In this document: one piece after another, positions 10,364-19,225 of the stretch
Layout of the letters: every line of letters begins with the position of its first letter
Position numbering within the stretch: position 1 is the stretch's first letter
Assembly: GCA_016703965.1 (NCBI GenBank)
Contig: JADJBB010000022.1
Location: 1 to 40,626 of the forward strand
Source of the DNA: Acidobacteriota bacterium
GTDB lineage: Bacteria > Acidobacteriota > Blastocatellia > Pyrinomonadales > Pyrinomonadaceae
Direction of reading: 5' to 3'
Length of the DNA: 40,626 nucleotides
Program-made: the position numbers and the translations under genes
The notes under the pieces: generated by a model
The model's database searches: none
What the model saw: only the letters and a program-made list of their open reading frames with translations
Told to the model about the DNA's origin: nothing

Positions 10364-11893
10364 TTAATGATGCGTCGGGTCCTTTTTTAGTATTTCAGCA
10401 CGGAGCAGGAAGCTGCCGTCTGTGACGATCTTGTCGCCGACATTCAGCCCTTCGAGAACGACAAACCTACCGTTGTTTTCTTTGCCGAGACGCACCGGCT
10501 TTATATTAAAGACATTTGGTTTGTCGGTGGCGACGAAAACAACCTGTTTGTCGTTCATATTTTGGACGGCAGACGACGGGATCATCGGCATTGTGCGTTC
10601 GGCCATCCCACCCGCGCCAAAGGCGACGTTTACGTACATTCCGATCTTCAAGACTTGTCCCGGATTGTCGAGTTCGACTCTGACTTGTGCGGTGCGTGTT
10701 TCGGGGCTGATATTTGGGTCGATGTAGGTTACGTGACCGCGAAAGAGCCTGTCAGGATAGGCGCCGGTTGTAACGCTTGCTCCGCTTCCATCACGAACTG
10801 ATGAAAGGTCCTTTTCAAAGACCTGAGCGATAACCCAAACGCTTGCGAGATTTGTAACACGCATCAATTCCTTGTTTGCCTCGACAACTTCACCCGCGTT
10901 TACGTCTCGCTTTGTGATCGTGCCTGATATAGGCGCCATCAATGCGATCTCCGACGTTATTTGCGATGGGGAGCGGAGCGAATTTACTTTTTGCGGTGAC
11001 AAACCTAGCAACAAGAGTCTTTGCTTGGCGGTCGCAAGGTCGGATTCGGCCGTTTGGCGTTTGACGGCGGCCTGCTCAAATTCGTTTCGGCTGACAGGAT
11101 TGATCTCGGCGACCTTGACGGCACGGTCAAATCTTTTTTTCGCTTCTTCAACGTCCGCCTCCGACGCTCGTACTTTTGTCGTGGCCTGCTCAAATTCCTC
11201 GCGGCTGACAGCCCCTATTTCAAGTAACTTAAGCGTACGGTCATGTCTCTTACGGTTTTCTTCCAGCTCAGCCTGAACGGTTTTAACCGCGACAACATTT
11301 GGTCAACGTCTGTATTGCTCACGGGGCTGATCTTAACGAGTTTTGCCGTCCGGTCGTAGTTTTGCCGTGCGGCCTGAGCGTCGGTTTGCAAGGCCAGATA
11401 GCGATTGAGACGCTGCAAGTTCATCGCTGAAGATAACGGCAAGCGTTTGGCCTTTGCCAACATACTGGCCTAGTTCGCCACTAACGGATCGCAGTACCCC
11501 ACCGAGAAGTGAGATCACCGGCGTTTCTTTGTAGGCATTTGACTGGACGACGCCGGTCGAGGCCACATCCATTGCTTCACTCGATAACGTTTCGCCAACC
11601 GTTTCGATCTTCAAGCCGATCTTTTCAACCTGATCGGGCAGAATGGTGACAGTTTGTTCGGCCGTAGTTTCTGTTGTTTGTCCGGTGCTGTTGTCGTCGA
11701 ATGTGACCGTCCGTGGAGCCGGGACGGCATTTCCACCCTCACGCGAGCCCAAATACCAAAAAAGTAACACTCCCGCTAGGACAACGCCGATGACCGATAA
11801 TGCGATATACAGCGGCTTTCGATTCGGTGTTGGCTTCGAGTTTTCGCCCATTTCTGTTTCTTTATTGAACTCTTCGTTATTCTCTTCGGTCAT
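10364..11893 (-). CDS. cusB: CusB-like periplasmic adaptor (system 2) with a triplicated hairpin, frameshifted
   Basis: Membrane-fusion protein pairing with CusA. The ATG at 11893 overlaps the TolC stop by 4 bp (ATGA). A short cytoplasmic tail and anchor (PLYIALSVIGVVLAGVLLFW) are followed by a barrel-sandwich half (VEKIGLKIETVGETLSSEAM, SGELGQYVGKGQTLAVIFSD), the hairpin, the second lipoyl half (LMAPISGTITKRDVNAGEVV), beta-barrel (GHVTYIDPNISPETRTAQV) and the membrane-proximal end (TDGSFLLRAEILKKDPTHH). The hairpin (about 11030-11367) contains three successive units of about 37 residues: YDRTAKLVKISPVSNTDVDQ, HDRTLKLLEIGAVSREEFEQ and FDRAVKVAEINPVSRNEFEQ. Restoring one base to the TTT at 11298-11300 joins units 1 and 2. 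Another shift lies near 11420. Confidence 0.85.
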
Positions 11894-13350
11894 TTCTTTT
11901 TCAACTCCGGTGCATTGGTCGCCCGCATGATCTCAATGTTTGCTATGTATGTTTCGAGTCCGGCATCGATCAATTCGTTCTCGACATCGAGAAAACGCCG
12001 TTGCTCGGCAATGTAGTCAAGCAAACTTCTCGAACCAAGTTCGTAGGTTTGCCAAATTACCTGCAAATTAGAATTTGCCTGATCGCGAACGCCGTTTTGA
12101 AAGATCGACAATGACCGCGCCGCACGGTTATATCGAGCGAAGGCCACGGCAACTTCGCGCCGGATAGTAAGTTCGCCAAACTCAATTCGCCTCTGAGCCG
12201 CTTCTCGCTCGAATTTGGCGGCTTCGACCGCGCCTTGATTTCGGTTGAGCAGCGGAAGATCGATTTCAACCCCAAAGGTGAAAAAGTGAAATACATCCTG
12301 AATGGGCCGCAAAAGGCCGCGATCATCAAAACCGCTGAGCATAAAGCCGGTGTTCATGCGCTGGTAACCCGCCTTGACGCTTGCGTCGATCCGACCTTCA
12401 GACTTTGCCTTTTCGATTTGTGCGACAGCCAGTTGGTCCATTGTCCTTGCACCTTGCAGATCGGGACGCTCACGCAAAGCGTAATCGGTTGATCCGGAGA
12501 CTGAAGGCGGCGTTGCGATTAGGTTATTGAAATCGCCGCGAAGACGCAGCGGTTCTTCCGGCTTCATCCCAATCATATTGCGAAGCTCGAACATTGCCGT
12601 CTCGGCCTTTCCTTCTGCGGTTTCGCGGATCGATTGCAGCCGATTCACCTCGACAAGAAAAATATTCTGTTCGAGCGGTGCGATCTTTCCTTCAGTAACT
12701 CTAGCCGCAACAAGCTCAAAACCCTGCTTTGCCGCTGCCAAGGTCTTTTCGGTAACCTCCAACTTTTTGATCGCCGCCAGAGCTTCACCGAATTTGAGTC
12801 TCACTTCTGACGCAAGCAGACGTTCCTGATTCTCAAGCGCAAACTCGCGAATTTCTAACTCTCGTTGTGCGACGGCAACTCGGGCTGCTCGACGTCCGCC
12901 AAGCTCAAGCGGCAGCATGGCCTCGGCCATTTGATTATTATCAGCGGCGCCAATCTGCTTTGCTCCGCTGGCGGTCAGCTTTGGATTCGCTCGCAAACCC
13001 GCTTGTTTGACCAATGCCCTCGCTGCGTCGACCTCCTTGCGCAAAGCTTGTATTTCGCCATTGTTTTCGAGCGCGAAGGCCACGGCTGCGTCAGCCGTCA
13101 TTCCGCCTTGCGGATTCAAATATAGGAGCGAAACCGGCTGGTCGCTCTGGACTGTCTGAGCCGTCGCCGCCAGCGCAAATATAAACCCGAACGCGAATAA
13201 TTTAACAACGGACTTGAGAGCAAGCGTCCTAGCGTGCCACGAGCTCGAACACGTAAAAAACTTGTTGGCGTCTCGCGATGGCACCGCAAGCGGGACGCTT
13301 GCGGTCCAGTCGGTCGTCAAGAGACTGCCTGTAATCTTACAAATTTTCAT
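11890..13350 (-). CDS. cusC: TolC/CusC-family outer-membrane efflux channel (system 2) with aberrant N-terminus
   Basis: Outer-membrane channel of the CusA system, uninterrupted, 486 residues from the ATG at 13350, which overlaps the cusA stop by 14 bp. OEP repeat landmarks: LVKQAGLRANPKLTASGAKQ, MLPLELGGRRAARVAVAQ, LPLLNRNQGAVEAAKFEREA and YELGSRSLLDYIAEQRRFLD. The export signal (KLFAFGFIFALAATAQ) begins only around residue 49. The preceding part (SVPLAVPSRDANKF, SSSWHARTLA) is the translation of a palindromic repeat-like insertion (13221-13316), leaving just MKICK at the front from the presumed original gene. Secretion may be impaired, or start from a non-ATG codon such as the in-frame GTG in the LAVPS stretch. 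The terminal KKK overlaps the adaptor start. Confidence 0.88.
   Translation of the reverse strand: MKICKITGSLLTTDWTASVPLAVPSRDANKFFTCSSSWHARTLALKSVVKLFAFGFIFALAATAQTVQSDQPVSLLYLNPQGGMTADAAVAFALENNGEIQALRKEVDAARALVKQAGLRANPKLTASGAKQIGAADNNQMAEAMLPLELGGRRAARVAVAQRELEIREFALENQERLLASEVRLKFGEALAAIKKLEVTEKTLAAAKQGFELVAARVTEGKIAPLEQNIFLVEVNRLQSIRETAEGKAETAMFELRNMIGMKPEEPLRLRGDFNNLIATPPSVSGSTDYALRERPDLQGARTMDQLAVAQIEKAKSEGRIDASVKAGYQRMNTGFMLSGFDDRGLLRPIQDVFHFFTFGVEIDLPLLNRNQGAVEAAKFEREAAQRRIEFGELTIRREVAVAFARYNRAARSLSIFQNGVRDQANSNLQVIWQTYELGSRSLLDYIAEQRRFLDVENELIDAGLETYIANIEIMRATNAPELKKK
13221..13316. repeat. REP-like palindromic insertion at the 5' end of the system 2 TolC gene
   Basis: The core at 13284-13304 is a perfect palindrome with 9-bp arms (CCGCAAGCG and CGCTTGCGG) around GGA. 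Surrounding sequence repeats related words (GCAAGCGTCC at 13221). It lies between the initiator ATG and the signal-peptide codons, is a multiple of three in effect (the frame stays open) and encodes residues unlike any TolC. This suggests a dispersed extragenic palindrome or small miniature element captured inside the gene. Boundaries are approximate, and no second copy occurs in this window. Confidence 0.5.
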
Positions 13351-16300
13351 TTCGTTTCAATTCGCGTACCCTAAGCCAATAAAAAATGACCGGCGTTACG
13401 ATCAGCACGTGCAGGAGGCTCGAGACCATGCCGCCAAAAACCGGTGTTGCCAGCGGCCTCATTACTTCTGACCCCGCGCCGGAGCTCCACATGATCGGCA
13501 AGAGCCCGACAACAATGGTCATTACGGTCATGACTTTGGGACGAAGACGAAGAAGAGCACCTTCGGTGACTGCTTCGAGCAAAGATTCCCTATCAAGCTG
13601 GCCGACTTCGTCCGCTTTACGTTTAACCGCCTCTTCTAGATAAACGACCATCACAATCGTGGTCTGCACAGCCGCTCCAAAAAGAGCGATAAAGCCAACC
13701 CACACAGCGACCGAAAAGTTGTACTGCAACATCCAGAGCAGGTAAAAGCCGCCGGTCAAGGCAAACGGCACGGCAAGCAGAATATGGGCCGCTTCGAGAA
13801 AGGAGTGATATGTAATATAGAGCGTGGCAAAGATGATAAGCAGGACGATCGGGACCACGATCAACAGCCGCTGGCGGGCGCGTTCCTGGTTTTCGTATTG
13901 GCCGCTCCATGTGATGTAGTAACCCGCGGGCATCTCAACTTTGTCGCGAATAGCATCCTTAGCTTCCTCCACGAAACTTCCGATATCGCGGCCGCGAATG
14001 TTGAGCAGAACCGTACCGCGAAGCAGGCCGTTCTCGCTTTGAATCATCGATGGCCCTTCGAGGCTGCGAATATCGGCAAGCTGCGAAAGCGGGATCGACC
14101 CTCCAGCTGGAGAGGTTATCGGAATCTGGCCGATCGCTGTTGGTGATGAGCGAAACTCGGTTGCGTAGCGAACTCGGATGGGAAACCGTCGTCGTCCTTC
14201 GATCGTCACGGTCAGATTCGTTTCGCCGATTCCTTTTTCGATCACGTCCTGAATTGTTCCGACGTCAATTCCATACCGGGCCGCCGCCGTGCGGTCAATA
14301 TCAATATCGACGTACGGCGCTCCGCCGATCCTCTCGGGATAAACGTCCGCTGCGCCGGGCACATCTTTTACCACCGTCGCAATTTGCCTCGCGGTTTCTT
14401 CCAAAGTATCGAGGTTGTTGCCGAAGATCTTGATGCCGACCTGCGAGCGGATACCGGTGGCAAGCATTTCGATGCGATTGATGATCGGCTGCGTCCAGAT
14501 GTTTGTAACGCCCGGCAGCCGTGTAGCTTCGTCCATTTCGGCAATCAGTTTCTCCCGCGTCATCCCATCACGCCACTGATCTTCGGGCTTCAAATGAACG
14601 ATGGTTTCGTTCATGTTTATCGGCGAGGGATCGGTTGAAGTTTCGGCGCGGCCGGCCTTTCCGACCGCCCATTCAACCTCGGGAAAGCCTTTCAGGATCT
14701 CGTCTTGTTTGCTCAGAATTCTGGTTGCCTCGTCCAGTGAAATTGCGGGATCGGTCACGGGCATGTACATCAGGTCGCCTTCATTCAGGGGCGGCATAAA
14801 CTCGCTGCCGATCTGAGTCGCGACAAACATCGCGCCCGAGAAGAACGCCAGAGCGAGCAAAACCGTCGCGAGCCTATTCCGAAGCGCTTTTGTCAGCAGT
14901 GGCTTGTACACTCGACGCAAAAAGCGCATGATCGGATTCCACTCTTCGGGACGCAACTTCCCGCCGAGCAGATAGCCGCACAGAACAGGGATGAGCGTGA
15001 CCGCGATTATCGCCGCCGCCATCATCGCGAAAGTTTTCGTGAACGCCAGCGGATGAAAAAGCTTTCCTTCTTGTCCCGTTAATGCAAAGACAGGGATAAA
15101 GGCGATAACAATGATCGCTATCGATGCGACGATCGGGCGCCCGACCATCTTCGTCGCTTCAAGCACTATCTCCCAAACACGCTTTCTGTCGGAAAAGCTC
15201 ACTCCCTCTTTCTCAATCGCCCGATACGCATTTTCAGTCACAACAATTCCAGCATCTACGAGGTCTGAAACCGCGATCGCGATACCGGCGAGCGACATGA
15301 TGTTTGACGTGATCCCAAAGATATACATCAGGAGGAACGCGGCAAGCGCGGCAAGCAAAAGAGGTATCGTAACTATCAGCGTCGAACGAAAATGAGCAAG
15401 GAAGATCAGATTTACAAGTGTTACGAGGATGAACTCCTCGGTCAAGGCCCATGTGAGAGTATTGGCAGTGCGGTTGATCAGATCGGTGCGGTCATAAAAT
15501 GGAACCAGCCGAACGCCCGGAGGGAGACCGGGTTTGATCTCCTCGATCTTCTTCTTGACGTTCTCGATCGCTTCGAGCGCGCTGATGCCGTAGCGCATGA
15601 TGACGACGCCCCCGACCGCTTCCTTGCCGTTTTTATCAAGCGAGCCTGTCCGAAAGGCGTTGCCGAGTTTGACTTCGCCGAGGTTTCGGACATAGATCGG
15701 AGTTCCGTTCTGAGAGCCGACGACGATATTTTCGACATCCGCGACCGATTCAACCAGCCCTATACCGCGGACAATGGCCCATTCGCCGCCCTGTTCGACG
15801 ACGTTTCCGCCGACATTGTTATTCGACCGTTCAACCGCTTCGACCACGGTGGATAACGGCATGTTGTAAGCGGAGCTTATTCGGGTCTATGTCCACCTGA
15901 TACTGCTGGACAAAGCCGCCGACCGTCGCGACCTCCGCGATCCCCGGCGTTGAATTAAGCTGATAGCGTACGAACCAGTCTTGCAGCGTGCGCAGATCGC
16001 GGAGGCTCATCTCGTCCGATTCGAGCGTGTACCAAAATACCTGGCCAAGACCGGTCGCGTCCGGGCCGAGCGTTGGCACTACGCCCTGAGGCAATTGTTT
16101 CGTGACGAGATTTAAGCGCTCCAGCACTCGTGTCCGGGCCCAATAAAGATCGACATTATCCTCAAAGATAATATTGACCATCGAGAAGCTGAAGGCGGAA
16201 CTAGCCCTGACGGTCCGAACTCCCGGCAGCCCCTGAAGACTCGTCACAAGCGGATAAGTAACCTGGTCCTCGACCTCTCGCGGGGAACGGCCCGCCCAGT

Positions 16301-16454
16301 CGGTAAAAACTATGACCTGGTTGTCCGAAAGGTCAGGGATGGCATCAATCGGGGTCTTTACAAGTGCGTAATAGCCCGCTAACGCCAATGCGACATAGAT
16401 CGCGATGACGATTACTCGGTTCTTAAGCGACCATTCGATAAGCCAGTTAATCAT
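13337..16454 (-). CDS. cusA: CusA-type Cu(I)/Ag(I) RND efflux pump (system 2), one frameshift
   Basis: Trimeric inner-membrane/periplasmic pump driven by proton influx. It begins MINWLIEWSLKNRVIVIAIY with PIDAIPDLSDNQVIVFTDW, EVEDQVTYPLVTSLQGLPGV and LGPDATGLGQVFWYTLE, all diagnostic of the CusA branch. TM4 carries AGIAIAVSDLVDAGIVVTEN; the periplasmic part has MPPLNEGDLMYMPVTDP and VGKAGRAETSTDPSPINM. A frameshift near 15848 separates DPNKLR from YNMPLSTVVEAVERSNNN: two bases (a GC) appear lost, and the expected reading is DPNKLRAYNMPL. About 1,040 residues when joined, exactly the family length. It follows the FixH-like lipoprotein by 89 bp and overlaps the TolC gene by 14 bp. Cu/Ag specificity is inferred from subfamily motifs. 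Confidence 0.92.
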
Positions 16455-16543
16455 ACTAATACCACCCTCGTTCTAATATTTTCGGCGGACATTTAACCGA
16501 GCCATTAGAACAAAAAATGCAAATCGCCCTGCTTCGCCTCTAC

Positions 16544-16987
16544 TCATTGCGCCGTTACGGGAATCGATGTCTTTCCTTTTCCCGCCGGACCTTCGTAAGT
16601 GATCTGCATCTCCCATCCGCCGGTCATCTCGATCTTGACTTTGCCGCGATAAACGCCGGGCGTGCCAGTTGTGGTCAAAGCCGCTGCGTTGTTCATCGCC
16701 CCCATCGAACCCATCGCGGGCATGTAGAAATTGAGCGAAGCCGCTCCCACATCAACCGCTTTGCCAGAAGCATCCGTAAAAGCAAGCATTAGTTCCTGCT
16801 CGCCGTTTTTGACTTTGCCCGTCTCACTTGACACGGAAACCGTCAAATTGTTAATCGAACCGCTTTTGATAACTTTTCCCTGCACCGGATTTTCGGCGGT
16901 TGGCTGCGTCCCGGAACTGCAGGCCGCGACGAAGGCAATCACGCCTACGAGGGTCAAAACACTACTGAATAGAACAGTCTTTCTCAT
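16544..16987 (-). CDS. FixH/YtkA-like lipoprotein (system 2)
   Basis: Probable periplasmic metal-handling accessory. The ATG at 16987 has AGGAG 8 bases upstream, which decides this start over longer options. MRKTVLFSSVLTLVGVIAFV leads to the lipobox VAAC (signal peptidase II Cys). The mature part, about 120 residues, is a beta-sandwich with NGEQELMLAFTDASGKAV, ASLNFYMPAMGSMGAMNN, GVYRGKVKIEMTGGWEM and ITYEGPAGKGKT. The pattern of Met-rich MPAMGSM loop and GGWE strand is characteristic of FixH/YtkA-like domains, which are frequently encoded next to CusCBA. Met residues in the loop are candidate Cu(I) ligands. It precedes cusA in the same operon. Confidence 0.75.
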   Translation of the reverse strand: MRKTVLFSSVLTLVGVIAFVAACSSGTQPTAENPVQGKVIKSGSINNLTVSVSSETGKVKNGEQELMLAFTDASGKAVDVGAASLNFYMPAMGSMGAMNNAAALTTTGTPGVYRGKVKIEMTGGWEMQITYEGPAGKGKTSIPVTAQ

Positions 16988-17111
16988 TTTGTAGTCTCCT
17001 GTGTTGGAAATATCCTGACAGTCCCGACGTCCATAAAACAGTGCGCGGGGACACATTGAAATAGCCGCAAAGGCGTATTACACCCAAAAAAGGGCGCACT
17101 TCACCATCGAA

Positions 17112-17489
17112 CTATATTAGGAACGAATTATGTTGGAGGTATTTGGGCTGGAAAGTGCGCGTCAACGTCTTGCGCAAATACTGAGGCGATACAGACGGCG
17201 CGGCTTTTGCATTTGGGAACAAAGCTGCGATCTGATCGGCAATCGATTTGTAGATCGTCACGTTCGAAGGAGTGAAATTAAATGAGCCGCCGGACGAGGT
17301 CGGCGCCGAATTTGAGCAGTTTGTCGCGCAGCAAAGGCGAGAAGCCTCGGCTGAGGGGGATCTGTCCATGCTTTTGGCCTTATCGCAGCATTTCATCATC
17401 TTGCCGCTCGGTGAATGGAGCGGTGTCCCCGACACGACGCCACCGACGACGGTGAAAAGCACGAAAATAATTAAGACCCGAGTGAACAT
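17112..17489 (-). CDS. Small Cys-rich exported protein, first gene of system 2
   Basis: Unrecognised 125-residue protein. The signal peptide is MFTRVLIIFVLFTVVGGVVS, followed by a Cys-pair motif KMMKCCDKAK and RLCCATNCSN (five Cys in about 30 residues), a Ser-rich linker and a C-terminal part without Cys (IADQIAALFPNAKAA). A role in periplasmic metal binding or sensing is inferred from the paired Cys and from its position 124 bp ahead of the FixH lipoprotein and cusA. A comparable Cys-rich protein leads system 1 (5843-6274), though the two do not align beyond the Cys cluster. On the minus strand TATACT lies 7 bp before the ATG, so a leaderless transcript is possible. Confidence 0.6.
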   Translation of the reverse strand: MFTRVLIIFVLFTVVGGVVSGTPLHSPSGKMMKCCDKAKSMDRSPSAEASRLCCATNCSNSAPTSSGGSFNFTPSNVTIYKSIADQIAALFPNAKAAPSVSPQYLRKTLTRTFQPKYLQHNSFLI

Positions 17490-17524
17490 TGAATACAGTA
17501 TACTCCAATTTTTTTGGATAAATC

Positions 17525-17540
17525 AGTGATTTACGTCACA
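17525..17540. promoter_or_regulatory. CRP/FNR-like operator candidate between divergent operons
   Basis: AGTGATTTACGTCACA has GTGA and TCAC half-sites separated by 6 bp, matching the CRP/FNR architecture. It lies about 36 bp upstream of the Cys-rich gene (minus) and about 200 bp upstream of the sigma-54-like promoters on the plus strand. A short palindrome like this can occur by chance. Confidence 0.35.
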
Positions 17541-17708
17541 AAGTGAAAATAACAAGATGTTGGTCACAACCACTATTTGTATTGAACGAACTTAGCATTG
17601 GAACTAAGCGCGAAGTTTTACACACATCTTAAAGTTTTTTCAGGACTCCGACGAAGCATGCGGTAGTGCTGGCCCCCCAGTCTAAACGGTGCGCCCACGA
17701 TATCAGCG

Positions 17709-17724
17709 TGGCACAAGTTTTGTA
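17709..17724 (+). promoter_or_regulatory. Sigma-54-like promoter motif 1 (-24/-12), imperfect
   Basis: TGGCAC followed by five bases and TTGTA. The GG and the position of the -12 pair are spaced by the required 10 bases, but the -12 GC is GT. It lies 30 bp upstream of motif 2 and may be a weak or decoy site. Confidence 0.35.
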
Positions 17725-17738
17725 AGAAAATACGTGGT

Positions 17739-17754
17739 TGGCACTTTTTATGCG
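17739..17754 (+). promoter_or_regulatory. Sigma-54 promoter (-24/-12) for the DUF2933 cluster
   Basis: TGGCAC, five bases, then ATGCG. GG at 17740-17741 and GC at 17752-17753 are separated by exactly 10 bases, the invariant sigma-54 spacing. Transcription would start near 17765, about 33 bp before the DUF2933 ATG. The NtrC-type activator encoded at 21575-22969 is the obvious candidate regulator. Confidence 0.6.
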
Positions 17755-17797
17755 AAATTCGTGAATTTTGACAAGCCAGTACTAAGAAAGAGGATCT

Positions 17798-17998
17798 ATG
17801 AAAACGGAACATCATGAGTCAACAGGCAGCAACTTTAGTCCGGGAATATTAGTGATAATCCTTTTTGGTCTTGGAGCAGCCGCATACTTATTCTTTTTTC
17901 AAAGAACTTGGGATTCAAGCAACGTATTGCTGATCTTGCTTTTGCTGGCGTGCCCATTAATGCATTTGTTTATGCACCGAGGGCATGGCGGGCACTAA
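17798..17998 (+). CDS. DUF2933 small membrane protein
   Basis: 66 residues, function unknown. It begins MKTEHHESTGSNFSPG, then two hydrophobic spans (ILVIILFGLGAAAYLFFF and VLLILLLLACPLMHLFMH) and a His/Gly tail RGHGGH. The CPLMHLFMH core and HGGH end are the DUF2933 signature. The Cys, Met and His residues around the second span could bind Cu, and the family often occurs beside copper-resistance genes. A GAGG lies 5-7 bases before the ATG. First gene of a plus-strand cluster downstream of the sigma-54-like promoters. Confidence 0.8.
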   Translation: MKTEHHESTGSNFSPGILVIILFGLGAAAYLFFFQRTWDSSNVLLILLLLACPLMHLFMHRGHGGH

Positions 17999-18032
17999 GG
18001 TCCGATGTTTCTACTGTTAGGAGGACAAAATC

Positions 18033-18266
18033 ATGATGTATGGAGATTATGGGTTCTTGGGAATGCACATGTTGTGGTGGGTCTTTTGGATACTGATCTT
18101 GTTCCTGATGTTCGGCTGGTTTGAACCCGTGCCAAAGAAAAGACTCAGGAGAGATTCACCGTTCGACATACTACAAAAGAGATTTGCTTCGGGTGAGATC
18201 ACAAACGAGGAATATCAAGAGAAAAAGAGGATTTTGGAAAGCGGCGCAACGACAAACGCAGCGTAG
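18033..18266 (+). CDS. SHOCT-domain small membrane protein
   Basis: 77 residues. One N-terminal membrane span rich in aromatics (MLWWVFWILILFLMFGWF), then a basic linker and a C-terminal SHOCT helix pair (FDILQKRFASGEITNEEYQE followed by KKRILES). SHOCT domains are short oligomerisation or anchoring modules found at the ends of membrane proteins. A strong AGGAGG lies ahead of the ATG pair at 18033/18036. It follows DUF2933 by 34 bp, as part of the same transcript. Confidence 0.82.
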   Translation: MMYGDYGFLGMHMLWWVFWILILFLMFGWFEPVPKKRLRRDSPFDILQKRFASGEITNEEYQEKKRILESGATTNAA

Positions 18267-18309
18267 CCGACACAGATACTCTTAAGAGCGCAAGAGCGGG
18301 GAAACACTT

Positions 18310-18405
18310 ATGTTTTTCTACAAAGAACGACTACTTTTCGGAATGCATCTCGAGCTGGTAGGTGTTTTGCGGGATTCAGACGTTCACGCTATGTGGATGA
18401 TTTGA
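18310..18405 (+). CDS. Possible 31-residue ORF
   Basis: MFFYKERLLFGMHLELVGVL then RDSDVHAMWMI and a TGA at 18403. A purine-rich GCGGGG lies 7-8 bases upstream. No family is recognised, and it may be a fragment or chance ORF filling the 175-bp gap between the SHOCT gene and the next one. Confidence 0.2.
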   Translation: MFFYKERLLFGMHLELVGVLRDSDVHAMWMI

Positions 18406-18441
18406 GTAGGTGCCGAAATTGGCATTGGGGGAGGAGAGAAA

Positions 18442-18705
18442 ATGGGAAGACTATCTTTGTTCTCATATGTTTGGAAGTGTGTGGCAGGCATGGAAATCGT
18501 TTATTTCCTCTGCATATTTGGGGCGTTCGTACTCGAACGAACTGCAAAAGGTACGGAGCTGCATCATACGTTCTTTGAGACTTTACCGGGATTTACCTGG
18601 CTCAGTGTCGGCAGCGTAATACTCGGTGCGGTTTATATGTTCGTTTTTGCAGTTATTTTCGGCAGCTATATGGTTTGGATGCATAACTCCAGTATCAAGG
18701 AGTAG
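18442..18705 (+). CDS. DUF5676-like small membrane protein
   Basis: 87 residues with two membrane spans: one at VAGMEIVYFLCIFGAFVL, then ELHHTFFETLPGFTWLSVGS leading into a second (VILGAVYMFVFAVIFGSYMV) and a short WMHNSSIKE tail. The order LPGF-WLS-GS, long helix, then W/Y-x-HN at the end resembles DUF5676 membrane proteins, but the N-terminal span is not typical, so this is a tentative match. GGAGGAG lies just before the ATG. Membership in the sigma-54 cluster is inferred from direction and spacing. Confidence 0.6.
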   Translation: MGRLSLFSYVWKCVAGMEIVYFLCIFGAFVLERTAKGTELHHTFFETLPGFTWLSVGSVILGAVYMFVFAVIFGSYMVWMHNSSIKE

Positions 18706-18733
18706 TAGAATCCGACGTGTTGAGGTGAAATTG

Positions 18734-19156
18734 ATGAAAGATATACTGATTTTTAAATTCATATTTATCGTTGCGGTATTAGGATTATTCATACTTCCTG
18801 TTTTTTCACAAAGCGAAAAGACCATCGGGGTCGATAGTGACGGAGAATTTCACTTTGATTCACCAACAAGATTTGGGGGCAAGACAATTGGAAAAGGGAT
18901 GTATAGGATCTATCAGGTGTCCATTAACGGTGAACATTTCATCATTATTCGAAAAGTCGCGATGAAAGGGTACAAGAGTATGGCTCCATTGAAGGTTGGT
19001 GACGAAGTAGCAAGGTCGAAGTGTGTCGAGGAGGCCGTCGATAATGAAATAAGGAAAACAAAGATTTTGGTGCGTCGAAATGCGGCGAACGAACGGGTCG
19101 CGATGGAAGTCTGGTTTCGCGGCGAAAGGGTCAAGCATATTGTGCCTGGTTCCTAA
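18734..19156 (+). CDS. Exported protein of unknown function
   Basis: 140 residues from the ATG at 18734, chosen because GAGGTG lies about 8 bases upstream and a signal peptide follows at once (LIFKFIFIVAVLGLFILPVF, then SQ). The mature part is beta-rich with a conserved-looking FGGKTIGKGMYRIYQVSING and EHFIIIRKVAMKGY segment and a basic Arg/Lys-rich C-terminus with one Cys (SKCVEEAV). The GKxGMYRIYQ...GEHFIII style is reminiscent of small periplasmic beta-sandwich proteins of acidobacteria, but I recognise no named family. Confidence 0.6.
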   Translation: MKDILIFKFIFIVAVLGLFILPVFSQSEKTIGVDSDGEFHFDSPTRFGGKTIGKGMYRIYQVSINGEHFIIIRKVAMKGYKSMAPLKVGDEVARSKCVEEAVDNEIRKTKILVRRNAANERVAMEVWFRGERVKHIVPGS

Positions 19157-19225
19157 GACAGTCAAGAAAAATCCCGGCGAGATTACATCAGTAGGTAATA
19201 CTAGACTAGTGGTCTAAACAAAAAA

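Noticed and set aside
13221..13316. Complete insertion sequence
   Set aside because: Only about 100 bp, no transposase and no clear target duplication; at most a REP or miniature element.
17040..17100. Inverted repeat AGTGCGC / GCGCACT as terminator of the Cys-rich gene
   Set aside because: Arms are 7 bp and 47 bp apart with no T-run; the region also holds the leader of the next gene. Too weak.
17618..17815. 65-codon minus-strand ORF opposite the DUF2933 promoter
   Set aside because: Overlaps the sigma-54 motifs, has no ribosome-binding site, and the protein shows no recognisable pattern.
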